From NCBI RefSeq assembly GCF_041242975.1, contig NZ_CP162488.1, positions 4,888,001 through 4,952,000 on the forward strand: a stretch of 64,000 nucleotides of DNA, written 5' to 3'. The stretch comes from Xanthomonas sp. DAR 35659. GTDB lineage: Bacteria > Pseudomonadota > Gammaproteobacteria > Xanthomonadales > Xanthomonadaceae. The notes beneath the pieces were generated by a model that was not told the origin of the DNA, searched no databases, and worked only from the letters and a program-made list of their open reading frames with translations. The position numbers were made by a program, and so were the translations under genes. Numbering within the stretch: position 1 is the first letter of the stretch; every line of letters begins with the position of its first letter. Below, piece after piece: positions 1 through 7,445 of the stretch.

Positions 1-97
1 GATGCGTGGAAAGCGCAGACTTTAGCGAATCGACCGCGGCGGTGAAGGAACGCGAATCGTGATCATCCCGCTGCGCATGCGCACAGCGCGCGCGGCC
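1..97. other. Window edge, no supportable gene
   Basis: The first 97 bases lie downstream of bfd on the minus strand. One plus-strand frame is open from base 1 to a TGA at 43-45, so the tail of a gene to the left could end here, but 14 codons are too few to identify it. No start with a ribosome-binding site is visible on either strand. Confidence 0.3.
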
Positions 98-307
98 TCA
101 GGCGGCGCGGGCCATGCCGCCCAGCACGGGCAGCGGCAACTCGCGCAGCAGGGCGCGCTCCAGCAGGTCGCCGGCCATGTCCAGGCACGAGCCGCAGGTG
201 GCCCCGCAGCCGGTGCGCATGGTCAGTTCGGACACGGTGCAGCAGCCGGCGTCGGCGGCTTCGCGGATCTGGCGATCGGTGACCCCATTGCAGATGCAGA
301 CGTACAC
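98..307 (-). CDS. bfd: Bacterioferritin-associated ferredoxin (Bfd), [2Fe-2S]
   Basis: Small ferredoxin of 69 residues. Known role of the family: it docks on bacterioferritin and passes electrons into it, so that stored ferric iron is reduced and released in the cytoplasm. Seen: an N-terminal CIC pair (residues 4-6) followed by NGVTD, and a second cysteine cluster TGCGATCGSC around residues 32-41, which together give the BFD-like four-cysteine pattern. The start is GTG at 307, giving MYVCICNG, the usual beginning of the family. A Fur-like site lies about 55 bp upstream, consistent with induction under iron starvation. The bacterioferritin gene itself is not in the window. Confidence 0.9.
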   Translation of the reverse strand: MYVCICNGVTDRQIREAADAGCCTVSELTMRTGCGATCGSCLDMAGDLLERALLRELPLPVLGGMARAA

Positions 308-361
308 GATGGCGTAGGCGGCGGGCGGCGCGGACTGCGCCAGCGCCCATTCAAACCAAAG

Positions 362-379
362 TGAGAATGGTTGTCAATT
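362..379 (-). promoter_or_regulatory. Fur-box-like site upstream of bfd
   Basis: TGAGAATGGTTGTCAATT lies between bfd (minus, starts 307) and the rppH stop at 387. It matches the inverted-repeat Fur consensus at most positions. Given the iron-release role of Bfd, repression by Fur-Fe(II) is the obvious reading. The site was called by eye, without a weight matrix. Confidence 0.55.
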
Positions 380-386
380 CCGCCCG

Positions 387-998
387 TTAATCGTTATTAA
401 TCCGCGCCGCCCAGGGCCCGCCGCGCTTGCGGGGGCGCTTGCGCGGGCGCTCGTGCCCGGCGGTGTTGCCCGGCATCCACGCCTCCTGCGCCACGGCCGG
501 CATGGAACGGATGCCCGGCCCGGCGATGCGTTGCGCCAGCGGCGCCAGGTGGCGCAGCGCCCGCGCGTAGACGCCGCGCTTGAACAGCACCACGTGCTCC
601 ACGGGATACCAGAAATCGACCCAGCGCCAGTGATCGAACTCCGGGGTCTCGGTCAGTTCCAGGTTCAGCTGGCTCTCGTCGCACTGCATCTGCAACAGGA
701 ACCAGACCTGCTTCTGGCCGATGCAGACCTGGCGTTCGTTGCGGCGGATGGCGCGGCTGGGCAGCCGATAGCGCAGCCAGCCGGGCGTGGCGCCGAGCAC
801 TTCGACGTGCTCGGGCAACAGCCCGGTCTCTTCGCGCAACTCGCGGTACATGGCCTCGACCGGGGTTTCGTCGGTATTCATGCCGCCTTGCGGGAACTGC
901 CAGCCGTCCCGGCGCACACGACGTGCCCAGAACACCTGACCGTCCGGCCGCATCAGCACGATGCCCACGTTCGGTCGATAGCCGTCCGGATCGATCAC
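387..998 (-). CDS. rppH: RNA 5'-pyrophosphohydrolase RppH (Nudix)
   Basis: Nudix hydrolase of 203 residues that removes pyrophosphate from the 5' end of primary transcripts and so starts mRNA decay. Seen: [13 protein letters not shown] at the N-terminus, typical of RppH, and a complete Nudix box from GGMNTDE through REETGLL (residues about 38-61) with the metal-binding REXXEEXG core. A frame open further upstream would add about 33 residues. The GTG at 998 is preferred because GGAG lies 8 nt before it and the protein then begins VIDPDG like known RppH. The basic C-terminal tail ([14 protein letters not shown]) probably contacts RNA. Confidence 0.92.
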   Translation of the reverse strand: MIDPDGYRPNVGIVLMRPDGQVFWARRVRRDGWQFPQGGMNTDETPVEAMYRELREETGLLPEHVEVLGATPGWLRYRLPSRAIRRNERQVCIGQKQVWFLLQMQCDESQLNLELTETPEFDHWRWVDFWYPVEHVVLFKRGVYARALRHLAPLAQRIAGPGIRSMPAVAQEAWMPGNTAGHERPRKRPRKRGGPWAARINND

Positions 999-1074
999 GA
1001 TGCGGACTCCTGAAAATCTACTGGCTCCGACTCTGCCATGGCCGCGCCTGGCCCACAAGCGTGGCGCAACCCCA

Positions 1075-1102
1075 TTGACAGCCGCCCGGTTTACCATAAG
1101 AA
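1075..1102 (+). promoter_or_regulatory. Sigma70 promoter of the tRNA pair
   Basis: A perfect -35 TTGACA (1075-1080) and a -10 TAAGAA (1097-1102) are separated by 16 bp. Transcription would start near 1109, just before the tRNA-Met at 1118, so the pair is probably one transcript ending at the terminator at 1313-1359. Confidence 0.65.
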
Positions 1103-1117
1103 TTGGCGGTTCACCAA

Positions 1118-1194
1118 GGCTATGTAGCTCAGCCGGTTAGAGCACAGCACTCATAATGCTGGGGTCGGTGGTTCGAGTCCACCCATAGCCACCA
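1118..1194 (+). tRNA. tRNA-Met (CAT), elongator
   Basis: 77 nt including encoded CCA. The acceptor arms GGCTATG/CATAGCC pair, the D-loop is AGCTCAGCCGGTTAGAGC, the anticodon loop is CTCATAA (anticodon CAT) and the T-arm carries GGTTCGAGTCC. The GGCTA...TAGCC acceptor and overall sequence match the gamma-proteobacterial elongator tRNA-Met, not the initiator. Confidence 0.96.
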
Positions 1195-1238
1195 TGGTAT
1201 CCACGCCACAGGCGTGCGATAATTGCAGTCCGCGACAT

Positions 1239-1313
1239 TGCCCCGTCGCCAAGCGGTAAGGCACCTGACTCTGACTCAGGCATTCGGTGGTTCGAATCCA
1301 TCCGGGGCAGCCA
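1239..1313 (+). tRNA. tRNA-Gln (CTG)
   Basis: 75 nt with encoded GCCA end. The acceptor arms TGCCCCG and CGGGGCA pair, the D-loop is CGCCAAGCGGTAAGGC, the anticodon loop is CTCTGAC (anticodon CTG, codon CAG) and the T-arm carries GGTTCGAATCC. It lies 44 nt after tRNA-Met and directly before a long terminator. Confidence 0.96.
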
Positions 1314-1359
1314 AACAAAAAAGAAAGGCCGATCCTTGATCGGCCTTTCTTTTTTGTTT
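1313..1359 (+). terminator. Rho-independent terminator after tRNA-Gln
   Basis: A perfect 22-bp inverted repeat (1313-1334 and 1338-1359) with a CTT loop. The GC-rich core is GGCCGATC/GATCGGCC, flanked by A-rich and T-rich arms. The left arm begins on the last base of the tRNA CCA end. Because the flanks are complementary A and T runs, it can stop transcription from both sides. Confidence 0.93.
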
Positions 1360-1791
1360 GGGGTTTGCGCAGGCGCTGCGCGCCTGCGCCCCACGCCTTG
1401 CTGCGCAAGGCATGGGCCCCAGCCCTCCCCCTCCACATCCCCGCGCCTGTCGGCGCGCCCCCTTGGACTCCAAGGGAGCTTTTCACCAGATACATCACGC
1501 ACGTCGGCGGATGAAAAGCCTCGATCGACGCCGTCGCAGCGACGAACTTCGACGCCTGTGCCTCCTTTGGCCGCTTCACCTCGATACGAGCTGCATGCAC
1601 TCCACCGCAGCGTCAGCCTGACGAGTGGCACCACATCACTAACACGACCCCGCCAGCGATGGGCCGGCATCCGAGGATGAGAGCCGCCAGACGCCATATT
1701 CGGCTCAGCTCGCCCTGGCTCGCCGCCATCGTCAGGCGACCGCATTCCATTCCTCGTTCAGCACTACGACGCGCAACCGGCCCCAAAACGA
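1360..1791. other. Gene-free stretch with a cluster of small hairpins
   Basis: No convincing gene lies between the tRNA terminator and the rpsI terminator. At 1367-1389 there is a perfect 10-bp stem (GCGCAGGCGC/GCGCCTGCGC, loop TGC). It is followed by GCCTTG...CAAGGC, a GCGC...GCGC stem near 1440-1458, and CCCTTGGA/TCCAAGGG near 1460-1480, with C-rich single-stranded spacers. The second half (about 1490-1790) shows nothing recognisable. Confidence 0.4.
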
Positions 1792-1819
1792 CAAAAGCCC
1801 GGCCGAAGCCGGGCTTTTG
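1792..1819 (-). terminator. Terminator of the rplM-rpsI operon
   Basis: Stem 1792-1803 / 1808-1819. On the minus strand it reads CAAAAGCCCGGC, a UUCG tetraloop, then GCCGGGCTTTTG and further T-rich bases. It begins 46 bp past the rpsI stop. Confidence 0.9.
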
Positions 1820-1865
1820 CGGATCCCAGGGGAATCCCGAAGGATTCCGCACCAGGCGCGGTGGA

Positions 1866-2258
1866 TCAGCGCTTGGAGAACTGGGTGGCGCGGCGGGCCT
1901 TGTGCAGACCGACCTTCTTGCGCTCGACTTCGCGCGCGTCGCGGGTCATGAACCCGGCCTTGCGCAGCTCGGTCTTCAGGGTTTCGTCGTACTCGACCAG
2001 CGCGCGGGCGATACCCAGGCGGATCGCACCGGCCTGGCCGGTGGTGCCGCCGCCGGCGGCGGTGACGAAGATGTCGAAGCTTTCGGTGTTCTTGGTCAGC
2101 TCCAGCGGCTGGCGCACGATCATGCGCGCGGTCTCACGGCCGAAGAACTCGTCCAGCGGACGGTTGTTGACGGTGATGTTGCCGGTGCCCTTGCGCAGGA
2201 ACACGCGGGCGGTGGAGGACTTGCGGCGGCCAGTGCCGTAGTTTTGCGAGATCGCCAT
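1866..2258 (-). CDS. rpsI: 30S ribosomal protein S9
   Basis: 130 residues, the standard S9 length. Seen: the N-terminal [18 protein letters not shown] and the C-terminal basic tail ending in FSKR, which reaches the P-site tRNA anticodon in ribosome structures. Two bases separate the rplM stop from this ATG, so the pair is one operon with translation probably coupled. A strong terminator follows. Confidence 0.98.
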   Translation of the reverse strand: MAISQNYGTGRRKSSTARVFLRKGTGNITVNNRPLDEFFGRETARMIVRQPLELTKNTESFDIFVTAAGGGTTGQAGAIRLGIARALVEYDETLKTELRKAGFMTRDAREVERKKVGLHKARRATQFSKR

Positions 2259-2260
2259 GA

Positions 2261-2689
2261 TTAGATATCCAGAACTTGCGGCTGCTGGGCGGTGTGCGGG
2301 TGCTCGGAGCCCTTGTAGACCTTGAGCTTGCGGTACATGGCGCGACCCAGCGGGCCCTTCGGCAGCATGCCCTTGACCGCGATTTCGATCACGCGCTCGG
2401 GATGGCGCTCCAGCGCCTGCTCCAGGCTCTCGGTCTTCAGGTTGCCGATGTAGCCGGTGAAGCGGTGATACTTCTTGTCCTTGAGCTTGTTGCCGGTGAC
2501 CGCGATCTTCTCGGCGTTGATCACCACCAGGTAATCGCCGGTATCGACATGCGGGGTGTAGACCGGCTTGTGCTTGCCGCGCAGGCGGCGGGCCAGTTCG
2601 GTGGAAAGCCGGCCCAGCGTTTTGCCGGCGGCGTCGACGAGATACCAGTCGCGCTGGACGGTCTCGGACTTAGCAGTGAAGGTGCTCAT
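2261..2689 (-). CDS. rplM: 50S ribosomal protein L13
   Basis: 142 residues starting [20 protein letters not shown], the usual L13 beginning. It contains [12 protein letters not shown], the [15 protein letters not shown] segment and the [19 protein letters not shown] block. L13 binds 23S rRNA early in 50S assembly. It is first in the rplM-rpsI operon. In E. coli, L13 represses its own operon at the mRNA leader. Here the leader would be about 80 nt, but no specific site is recognisable. Confidence 0.98.
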   Translation of the reverse strand: MSTFTAKSETVQRDWYLVDAAGKTLGRLSTELARRLRGKHKPVYTPHVDTGDYLVVINAEKIAVTGNKLKDKKYHRFTGYIGNLKTESLEQALERHPERVIEIAVKGMLPKGPLGRAMYRKLKVYKGSEHPHTAQQPQVLDI

Positions 2690-2778
2690 TGAAAGACTCG
2701 GTTGGTCGGGCGGATTCCTGCAGGGTCGCTGCCTGAACTTTGCCACGCGTTGTGAATTGCGGAAACGCAAGAGGCGGA

Positions 2779-2807
2779 ATTCTACGCGGCAGCGGCGGCG
2801 CATGCAA
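2779..2807 (-). promoter_or_regulatory. Sigma70 promoter of rplM-rpsI
   Basis: On the minus strand TTGCAT (2807-2802), a 17-bp spacer and TAGAAT (2784-2779), close to consensus. The start point would be near 2772, giving an 83-nt leader before the rplM ATG at 2689. It lies in the gap between rplM and coq7. Confidence 0.65.
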
Positions 2808-2904
2808 GCGGGCCCGGTCAAGGCGGCAACGGCCGGCCGCGGCGCTTGGCATAGCGACCACCCGCAGGGAAAATCCCGTGTCCCCCACCGCCCACAGCCC
2901 CGCG

Positions 2905-3549
2905 ATGACGGCTCCCCGCCTGCACACCCCGCTCGACCGCGTCCTGGTCGAGGCCCAGCGCGCACTGGAAACGGTCTTCGGCGACCCGCCGGCGCAGCGC
3001 CCCTACCCGGCCGCGGCCACCGCCGACGTGGTGCTGGCGCCGGACGAACGCCGCCACGCCGCCGGGCTGATGCGCATCAACCATGTCGGCGAGGTCTGCG
3101 CGCAGGGCCTGTATTTCGGCCAGGCCGCGGTCGCGCGCGATCCGGCCACGCGCGCGCACCTGCTGGAGGCGGCGCAGGAAGAGACCGACCACCTGGCCTG
3201 GTGCGCGGCGCGGCTGCGCGAACTGGACAGCCGGCCGAGCCTGTTCAACCCGGTCTGGTACGCCGGCAGCTACGCCATCGGCACCCTGGCCGGGCTGCGC
3301 GGCGACGGCTGGAACCTCGGCTTCGTGGTGGAGACCGAGCGCCAGGTGGAGGCGCACCTGGACGAACACCTGCAGACGCTGCCGCCGGCCGACCTGCGCA
3401 GCCGCGACGTGCTGCGGGTGATGAAGGCCGATGAGGCGCGCCATGCCGACCATGCCGAGCAGGCCGGCGCACGGCGTCTGCCGGCGCCGATCCCGTCGCT
3501 GATGGCGGCGGCGTCGCGGCTGATGAAGGCGGTCGCCTACCGGCTGTGA
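2905..3549 (+). CDS. coq7: 2-polyprenyl-3-methyl-6-methoxy-1,4-benzoquinone monooxygenase (Coq7)
   Basis: Di-iron hydroxylase of 214 residues for the late hydroxylation in ubiquinone synthesis, membrane-associated. Seen: the carboxylate-bridged di-iron ligands in the family order, [16 protein letters not shown], then EETDHLAWC, then [14 protein letters not shown], then DEARHADHA (two EXXH-type motifs). The ATG at 2905 gives [14 protein letters not shown], typical of the Coq7 family. A longer open frame upstream overlaps the rplM promoter and is unlikely to be translated. Transcribed divergently from rplM. Confidence 0.94.
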   Translation: MTAPRLHTPLDRVLVEAQRALETVFGDPPAQRPYPAAATADVVLAPDERRHAAGLMRINHVGEVCAQGLYFGQAAVARDPATRAHLLEAAQEETDHLAWCAARLRELDSRPSLFNPVWYAGSYAIGTLAGLRGDGWNLGFVVETERQVEAHLDEHLQTLPPADLRSRDVLRVMKADEARHADHAEQAGARRLPAPIPSLMAAASRLMKAVAYRL

Positions 3550-3733
3550 GCATGCGTCCGACCGCGCGCGCCGGCGTGCTGGCATTCGCGCGGGATCCGG
3601 GTTAAAGTGAACGAAAGCTGACTGGTTGCCGCGTCCGCCCACCCGTCCAGCGATCGGCGCACCCATTCCGGCGCCGCCCGATCCGCCGCATTACCGCACC
3701 GCGCCATCGCACTGCGCCGCCTTCCAGACCGAT

Positions 3734-4243
3734 ATGCCCGCACGCTACAGCCCCCTGCCCTCGCCTCGGACCCGCTGGCTCTCGCGCCTGCTGTTCGCGA
3801 GCCTGTTCGCGCTCGGCGGGGGCGCGCTGCTTTTCCACCTGCTCGGCGACTACCGCCATGCCAGCGCGATCCTGCGCGACCACTCGGTGGCGACGGTGCC
3901 GGTGATCGCCGACGGCGCGTTCGGCGCGCATGCCGAACCGCTGTCGCGCTACCGCTTCCACTATGTGTTCGAGAGCCGGGGCCGGCTGCACCGCGGCGCG
4001 TTCGAGACCAGCGCCGCCGAAGCCGGGCCGCTGCTGCTGGACGGCGCGACGGTGGAGATCGCCTACGCCAACGCCGACCCGTCGCGCTTCGGCCGCCTCG
4101 ACCAGTTGCAGCATGCCGGCAATCTCGGCGGTGTGATCACCCGCCTGGCGATCGCGCTGTCCATCGCCGCGCTGCTGGCCGCGGCCGCGCACCAGGTGCT
4201 GATCGGGCGCGTGCTGCGCCCACGTCGGACCGCCACGGCCTGA
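3734..4243 (+). CDS. DUF3592-like membrane protein
   Basis: 169 residues. A hydrophobic segment at about 19-38 (LLFASLFALGGGALLFHLLG), an extracytoplasmic beta-rich middle (about 45-130, YRFHYVFESRGRLHRGAFET then VEIAYANADPSRF) and a second hydrophobic segment at about 136-158 give the layout of DUF3592 proteins. The function of that family is unknown. The ATG at 3734 is chosen because it directly precedes the first membrane segment; the frame is open about 36 codons further upstream. It stands alone between coq7 and sugE. Confidence 0.6.
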   Translation: MPARYSPLPSPRTRWLSRLLFASLFALGGGALLFHLLGDYRHASAILRDHSVATVPVIADGAFGAHAEPLSRYRFHYVFESRGRLHRGAFETSAAEAGPLLLDGATVEIAYANADPSRFGRLDQLQHAGNLGGVITRLAIALSIAALLAAAAHQVLIGRVLRPRRTATA

Positions 4244-4308
4244 GCCGCGGGCCGAGACGACCTTTGCGCGTCTCGGCATGCCAATGCCGGACATGTCACC
4301 AGGGCGTC

Positions 4309-4334
4309 TGTCGCGGCTGAAGCCGCTCCTACAG
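4309..4334 (+). repeat. REP-like family 1, single element
   Basis: Contains CGGCTGAAGCCGCTCCTAC with a 6-bp internal stem (GCGGCT/AGCCGC). A lone half-element between the DUF3592 gene and the sugE stop. Eight further loci of this family occur in the window. Confidence 0.9.
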
Positions 4335-4374
4335 GGACTTGCGGTAGGTGTCTGCGCGCCCCGATTGCCGGCGC

Positions 4375-4692
4375 TCAGGACTGGACCAGCTTCAGGCCGA
4401 TCACCCCGGTCACGATCAGGCCGATGCAGGCCAGTCGCGCCGGCGAGGCGCTGTCGCCGAACAGCACGATGCCCAGCGCGGCCGTGCCCAGGGCGCCGAT
4501 GCCGGTCCAGATCGCATACGCCGTCCCCAGCGGGATGTCCTTCAACGCCTGGGTCAGCAACCACAGGCTGATGCCGGCGCCGGCCAGCGTGCCCAGCGTC
4601 GGCCATAGCCGGGTGAAGCCTTCGCTGTACTTGAGGCCGAGGGCGAAGCCGATCTCGAACAGACCGGCGAGCAACAGGTAGATCCATGGCAT
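4375..4692 (-). CDS. sugE: SMR-family transporter, SugE/Gdx type
   Basis: 105 residues with four membrane helices, the small multidrug resistance fold. Seen: the N-terminal WIYLLLAGLFEIGFALGLKYSEGF with the essential membrane-embedded glutamate at about residue 13, and GTAYAIWTGIGALGTAALGI. The W-x-x-G-x-x-K/E context of the Gdx branch suggests export of guanidinium coupled to protons rather than broad drugs, but this branch split is inferred. Start 4692 has GGAG 9 nt upstream. Many gdx genes sit behind guanidine riboswitches. I see none here, only the speD terminator. Confidence 0.82.
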   Translation of the reverse strand: MPWIYLLLAGLFEIGFALGLKYSEGFTRLWPTLGTLAGAGISLWLLTQALKDIPLGTAYAIWTGIGALGTAALGIVLFGDSASPARLACIGLIVTGVIGLKLVQS

Positions 4693-4709
4693 TGTCTTTC
4701 TCCGTAGAC

Positions 4710-4750
4710 AAATGAAAACGAAAACGGCCCGATGTCTGCACATCGGGCCG
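4710..4750 (-). terminator. Terminator between speD and sugE
   Basis: Stem 4725-4735 / 4740-4750 (CGGCCCGATGT, loop CTGC). On the minus strand it is followed by TTTTCGTTTTCATTT. It closes speD transcription 63 bp past the stop and 18 bp before the sugE start, so sugE probably depends on readthrough or on a promoter inside the hairpin region. Confidence 0.88.
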
Positions 4751-4812
4751 CCGTCGGCAGGGGTCGCAGCGCAAAGCGCCGCGGGGCGGGCCGCCCCGCC
4801 GAATGTGATGGA

Positions 4813-5607
4813 CTACTCGGCCAGATTGCGACCGTGGAACAGTTCCTCGATTTCCCGCTTGAGCAGCGCCTCGATCCGCATGCGCTCCTTGAACGAGAGG
4901 TTCTTGGCCTTTTCCTCGAACAGGTACTGGTCCAGGTCGAAGTCCTTCAGGTGCATCTTGGTGTGGAAGATGTTCTCCTGGTAGACGTTGACGTCGAACA
5001 TCTCGTAGCGCGACTTGATGTTCTTGGCCAGGAAGTTCTGGATCGAGTTGATCTTGTGGTCGATGTAGTGCTTCTTGCCCTTCACGTCGCGGGTGAAGCC
5101 GCGCACGCGGTAATCCATGATCACGATGTCCGATTCCAGCCGCTCGATCAGGTAGTTGAGCGCCTTCAGCGGCGAGATCACCCCGCAGGTGGCGACGTCG
5201 ATATCGGCGCGGAACGTCGCAATGCCGTGCTGCGGATGGGTTTCCGGGTAGGTATGGACGGTGATGTGGCTCTTGTCCATGTGCGCGACCACCGCGTCGG
5301 AGATGATCTCCTTGCCGGCCAGCTTCTTGTCGATCACCGGCTCTTCGGAGATCAGGATGGTCACCGACGCGCCCTGCGGATCGTAGTCCTGGCGGGCGAT
5401 GTTGAGGATGTTGGCGCCGATGATCTCGGCCACGTCGGTGAGGATCTCGGTCAGGCGGTCGGCGTCGTACTGCTCGTCGATGTACTCGATGTAGCGCTGG
5501 CGCTCCTCTTCGGACACCGCGTAGCAGACGTCGTAGATGTTGAAGCTCAACGCCTTGGTGAGGTTGTTGAAACCTTGCAGCCTCAGGCGAGGCAACGGCT
5601 TGACCAC
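4813..5607 (-). CDS. speD: S-adenosylmethionine decarboxylase proenzyme
   Basis: 264 residues, the length of the E. coli-type (class 1a) enzyme. It makes decarboxylated SAM, the aminopropyl donor for spermidine. Seen: the self-cleavage region [17 protein letters not shown], where the serine after Lys becomes the pyruvoyl cofactor, and [22 protein letters not shown]. The start is GTG at 5607 with AGAGGA 7 nt upstream; a longer frame would extend 14 codons into the gap. No spermidine synthase gene lies nearby. It is divergent from clp. Confidence 0.94.
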   Translation of the reverse strand: MVKPLPRLRLQGFNNLTKALSFNIYDVCYAVSEEERQRYIEYIDEQYDADRLTEILTDVAEIIGANILNIARQDYDPQGASVTILISEEPVIDKKLAGKEIISDAVVAHMDKSHITVHTYPETHPQHGIATFRADIDVATCGVISPLKALNYLIERLESDIVIMDYRVRGFTRDVKGKKHYIDHKINSIQNFLAKNIKSRYEMFDVNVYQENIFHTKMHLKDFDLDQYLFEEKAKNLSFKERMRIEALLKREIEELFHGRNLAE

Positions 5608-5753
5608 GGCGGATCCTCTAAAAGATGGGCGGGGGAGAAAGGGCATCAATTATGGGCCAAACGCGCGCCTGGCGAAACGCCGGAGCCGGCGCTGGTTTGC
5701 CGCAGGCAACGCGTCCCGTTAAGCTTCGGGAATTACGCAGTAGCGAAGCCGCC

Positions 5754-6443
5754 ATGAGTCCTGGAAACACCTCCACCGCAACCCCTGTGCGCATCGCTCC
5801 AAGTCCTCTGACGTTGGACACGGCCACCATCGACCGCTTCCTGGCGCATAGCCACCGTCGGCGCTATCCGGCGCGGACCGATGTGTTCCGGCCCGGCGAT
5901 CCGGCCGGCACCCTGTACTACGTGGTCAGCGGCTCGGTCAGCATCATCGCCGAGGAAGATGACGACCGTGAGCTGGTGCTGGGCTACTTCGGCAGCGGCG
6001 AGTTCGTCGGCGAGATGGGCCTGTTCATCGAATCCGACCAGCGCGAGGTGATCCTGCGCACGCGCACGCCCTGCGAGCTGGCCGAAATCAGCTACGAGCG
6101 CCTGCACCAGCTGTTCCTCGGCTCGCTGTCGGCCGATGCGCCGCGGGTGCTGTACGCGATCGGCGTGCAGCTGTCCAAGCGCCTGCTCGACACCTCGCGC
6201 AAAGCCAGCCGGCTGGCGTTCCTGGACGTCACCGACCGCATCGTGCGCACCCTGCACGACCTGGCGCAGGAGCCGGAGGCGATGAGCCATCCGCAGGGCA
6301 TGCAGTTGCGCGTGTCGCGCCAGGAGCTGGCGCGGCTCGTGGGCTGCTCGCGCGAGATGGCCGGCCGCGTGCTGAAGAAGCTGCAGGTCGACGGCATCCT
6401 GCACGCCCGCGGCAAGACCGTGGTGCTGTACGGCGCGCGTTGA
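5754..6443 (+). CDS. clp: Clp, Crp-family transcription regulator
   Basis: 229 residues. Known from X. campestris: Clp binds DNA at CRP-like sites when free, is released by cyclic di-GMP, and controls exoenzymes, exopolysaccharide and virulence genes. Seen: a cyclic-nucleotide-binding fold at about 30-145 (FRPGDPAGTLYYVVSGSVSII, then YFGSGEFVGEMGLF) and a winged helix with QELARLVGCSREMAGRVLKKL at about 190-210. The cNMP pocket is not the cAMP-type RXS pocket of CRP. Start 5754 (MSPGNTST) matches the known N-terminus. The GGDEF enzyme at 59957 could supply its ligand, an inference. Confidence 0.95.
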   Translation: MSPGNTSTATPVRIAPSPLTLDTATIDRFLAHSHRRRYPARTDVFRPGDPAGTLYYVVSGSVSIIAEEDDDRELVLGYFGSGEFVGEMGLFIESDQREVILRTRTPCELAEISYERLHQLFLGSLSADAPRVLYAIGVQLSKRLLDTSRKASRLAFLDVTDRIVRTLHDLAQEPEAMSHPQGMQLRVSRQELARLVGCSREMAGRVLKKLQVDGILHARGKTVVLYGAR

Positions 6444-6495
6444 GCGCAGCGCCGACGATGGCGCGCCGCGCTAGCGGCGGCCGCGGACCGGCACG

Positions 6496-7254
6496 ATGGT
6501 CCTGAGCGAGACGTTCTACTGGTTCGTGCTGGTCGGCCTGGCCGCCCAGCTGGTCGATGGCGCGCTGGGCATGGCCTTCGGCCTGGTGTCCTCCTCGGTG
6601 CTGCTGAGCATGGGCCTGCCGCCGGCGGCGGTGAGCGCCAGCGTGCACAGCGCCGAGGTCTTCACCACCGGCGCCTCGGGCCTGTCGCACCTGGCGCTGG
6701 GCAACGTCGACAAGCGCCTGTTCCTGCGCCTGGCCCTGCCGGGCATGGCCGGCGGCGTGCTCGGCGCCTATGTGCTGACCCAGCTGCCCGGCGATCTCAT
6801 CCGCCCGTTCGTCTACCTGTACCTGCTGGGCCTGGCCGTGCTGATCCTGCTGCGCGCCACCGGACGGGCGCTGCCGAAACGGGAGGTGCGGCGCGTGCCG
6901 CTGCTCGGGTTCGTCGCCGGCCTGCTCGATGCCAGCGGCGGCGGCGGCTGGGGTCCGGTGGCGACCTCGACCCTGCTGGCCCGCGGCGGCCAGGCGCGCA
7001 CCACGATCGGCACGGTCAACGCCGCCGAGTTCCTGGTGACGCTGTCGATCTCGCTGACCTTCCTGCTCAGCATGGGCGTGCGCCACCTGGAGATCGTGCT
7101 CGGGCTGCTGGTCGGCGGCATGCTGGCCGCGCCGCTGGCGGCGGTGCTGGTGAAGCGGGTGCGCGAGCGCTGGGTGCTGGTGGCGGTGGGCGTGCTGGTG
7201 CTGGGGATCAGCCTGTATCAGGTGGGCGGAGCGCTGTATCGCTGGCTGGGGTGA
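6496..7254 (+). CDS. TSUP-family (TauE/SafE) anion exporter
   Basis: 252 residues with about eight membrane segments. Seen: the paired glycine-rich repeats of the family, LAAQLVDGALGMAFGLVSSSVLLSMGLPP (N-terminal half) and LGFVAGLLDASGGGGWGPVATSTLL (C-terminal half). These proteins move sulfite, sulfoacetate or other small organosulfur anions across the inner membrane; the substrate cannot be told. Start 6496 has only a weak ribosome site. It follows clp by 52 bp without a visible terminator and may be co-transcribed. Confidence 0.85.
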   Translation: MVLSETFYWFVLVGLAAQLVDGALGMAFGLVSSSVLLSMGLPPAAVSASVHSAEVFTTGASGLSHLALGNVDKRLFLRLALPGMAGGVLGAYVLTQLPGDLIRPFVYLYLLGLAVLILLRATGRALPKREVRRVPLLGFVAGLLDASGGGGWGPVATSTLLARGGQARTTIGTVNAAEFLVTLSISLTFLLSMGVRHLEIVLGLLVGGMLAAPLAAVLVKRVRERWVLVAVGVLVLGISLYQVGGALYRWLG

Positions 7255-7260
7255 GGCCGG

Positions 7261-7293
7261 GAATCGGGATTGGGGATTGGGGATTGGCAACAG
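7261..7293 (+). repeat. Family 3 repeat (GGGATTGGGGATTGG)
   Basis: Three imperfect heptamer-like units of GGGATTG followed by GGCAACAGC, directly after the TSUP gene. The same motif and the same trailing CAACAGC recur at 10293 and 61580. Confidence 0.8.
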
Positions 7294-7445
7294 CCGCATC
7301 TGGGCGCCTGAGGCATCTGCTCGGGTGGCCTGATCTGCGGTTAGGCCGCGTTCGCTTTTCCCGGGGCGGGCCGCGCGATGATCGCGGCCGGACGCTGCCG
7401 CCGATCGCCGCACGTCTCGCCCCGCCCCTGCCCCGCGAGACCGCC

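Noticed and set aside
1137..1745. Minus-strand frames over the tRNA genes
   Set aside because: They contain the translated complement of tRNA-Met and tRNA-Gln (patterns like GWIRTTE and GGLEPPT), a classic false gene.
2568..3434. Plus-strand frame overlapping rplM start and coq7 in another frame
   Set aside because: It is Arg/Ala-rich and conflicts with coq7, whose di-iron motifs are complete.
4692..4812. Guanidine riboswitch upstream of sugE
   Set aside because: No ykkC-type or paired ACGR hairpins are visible. The only strong structure is the speD terminator.
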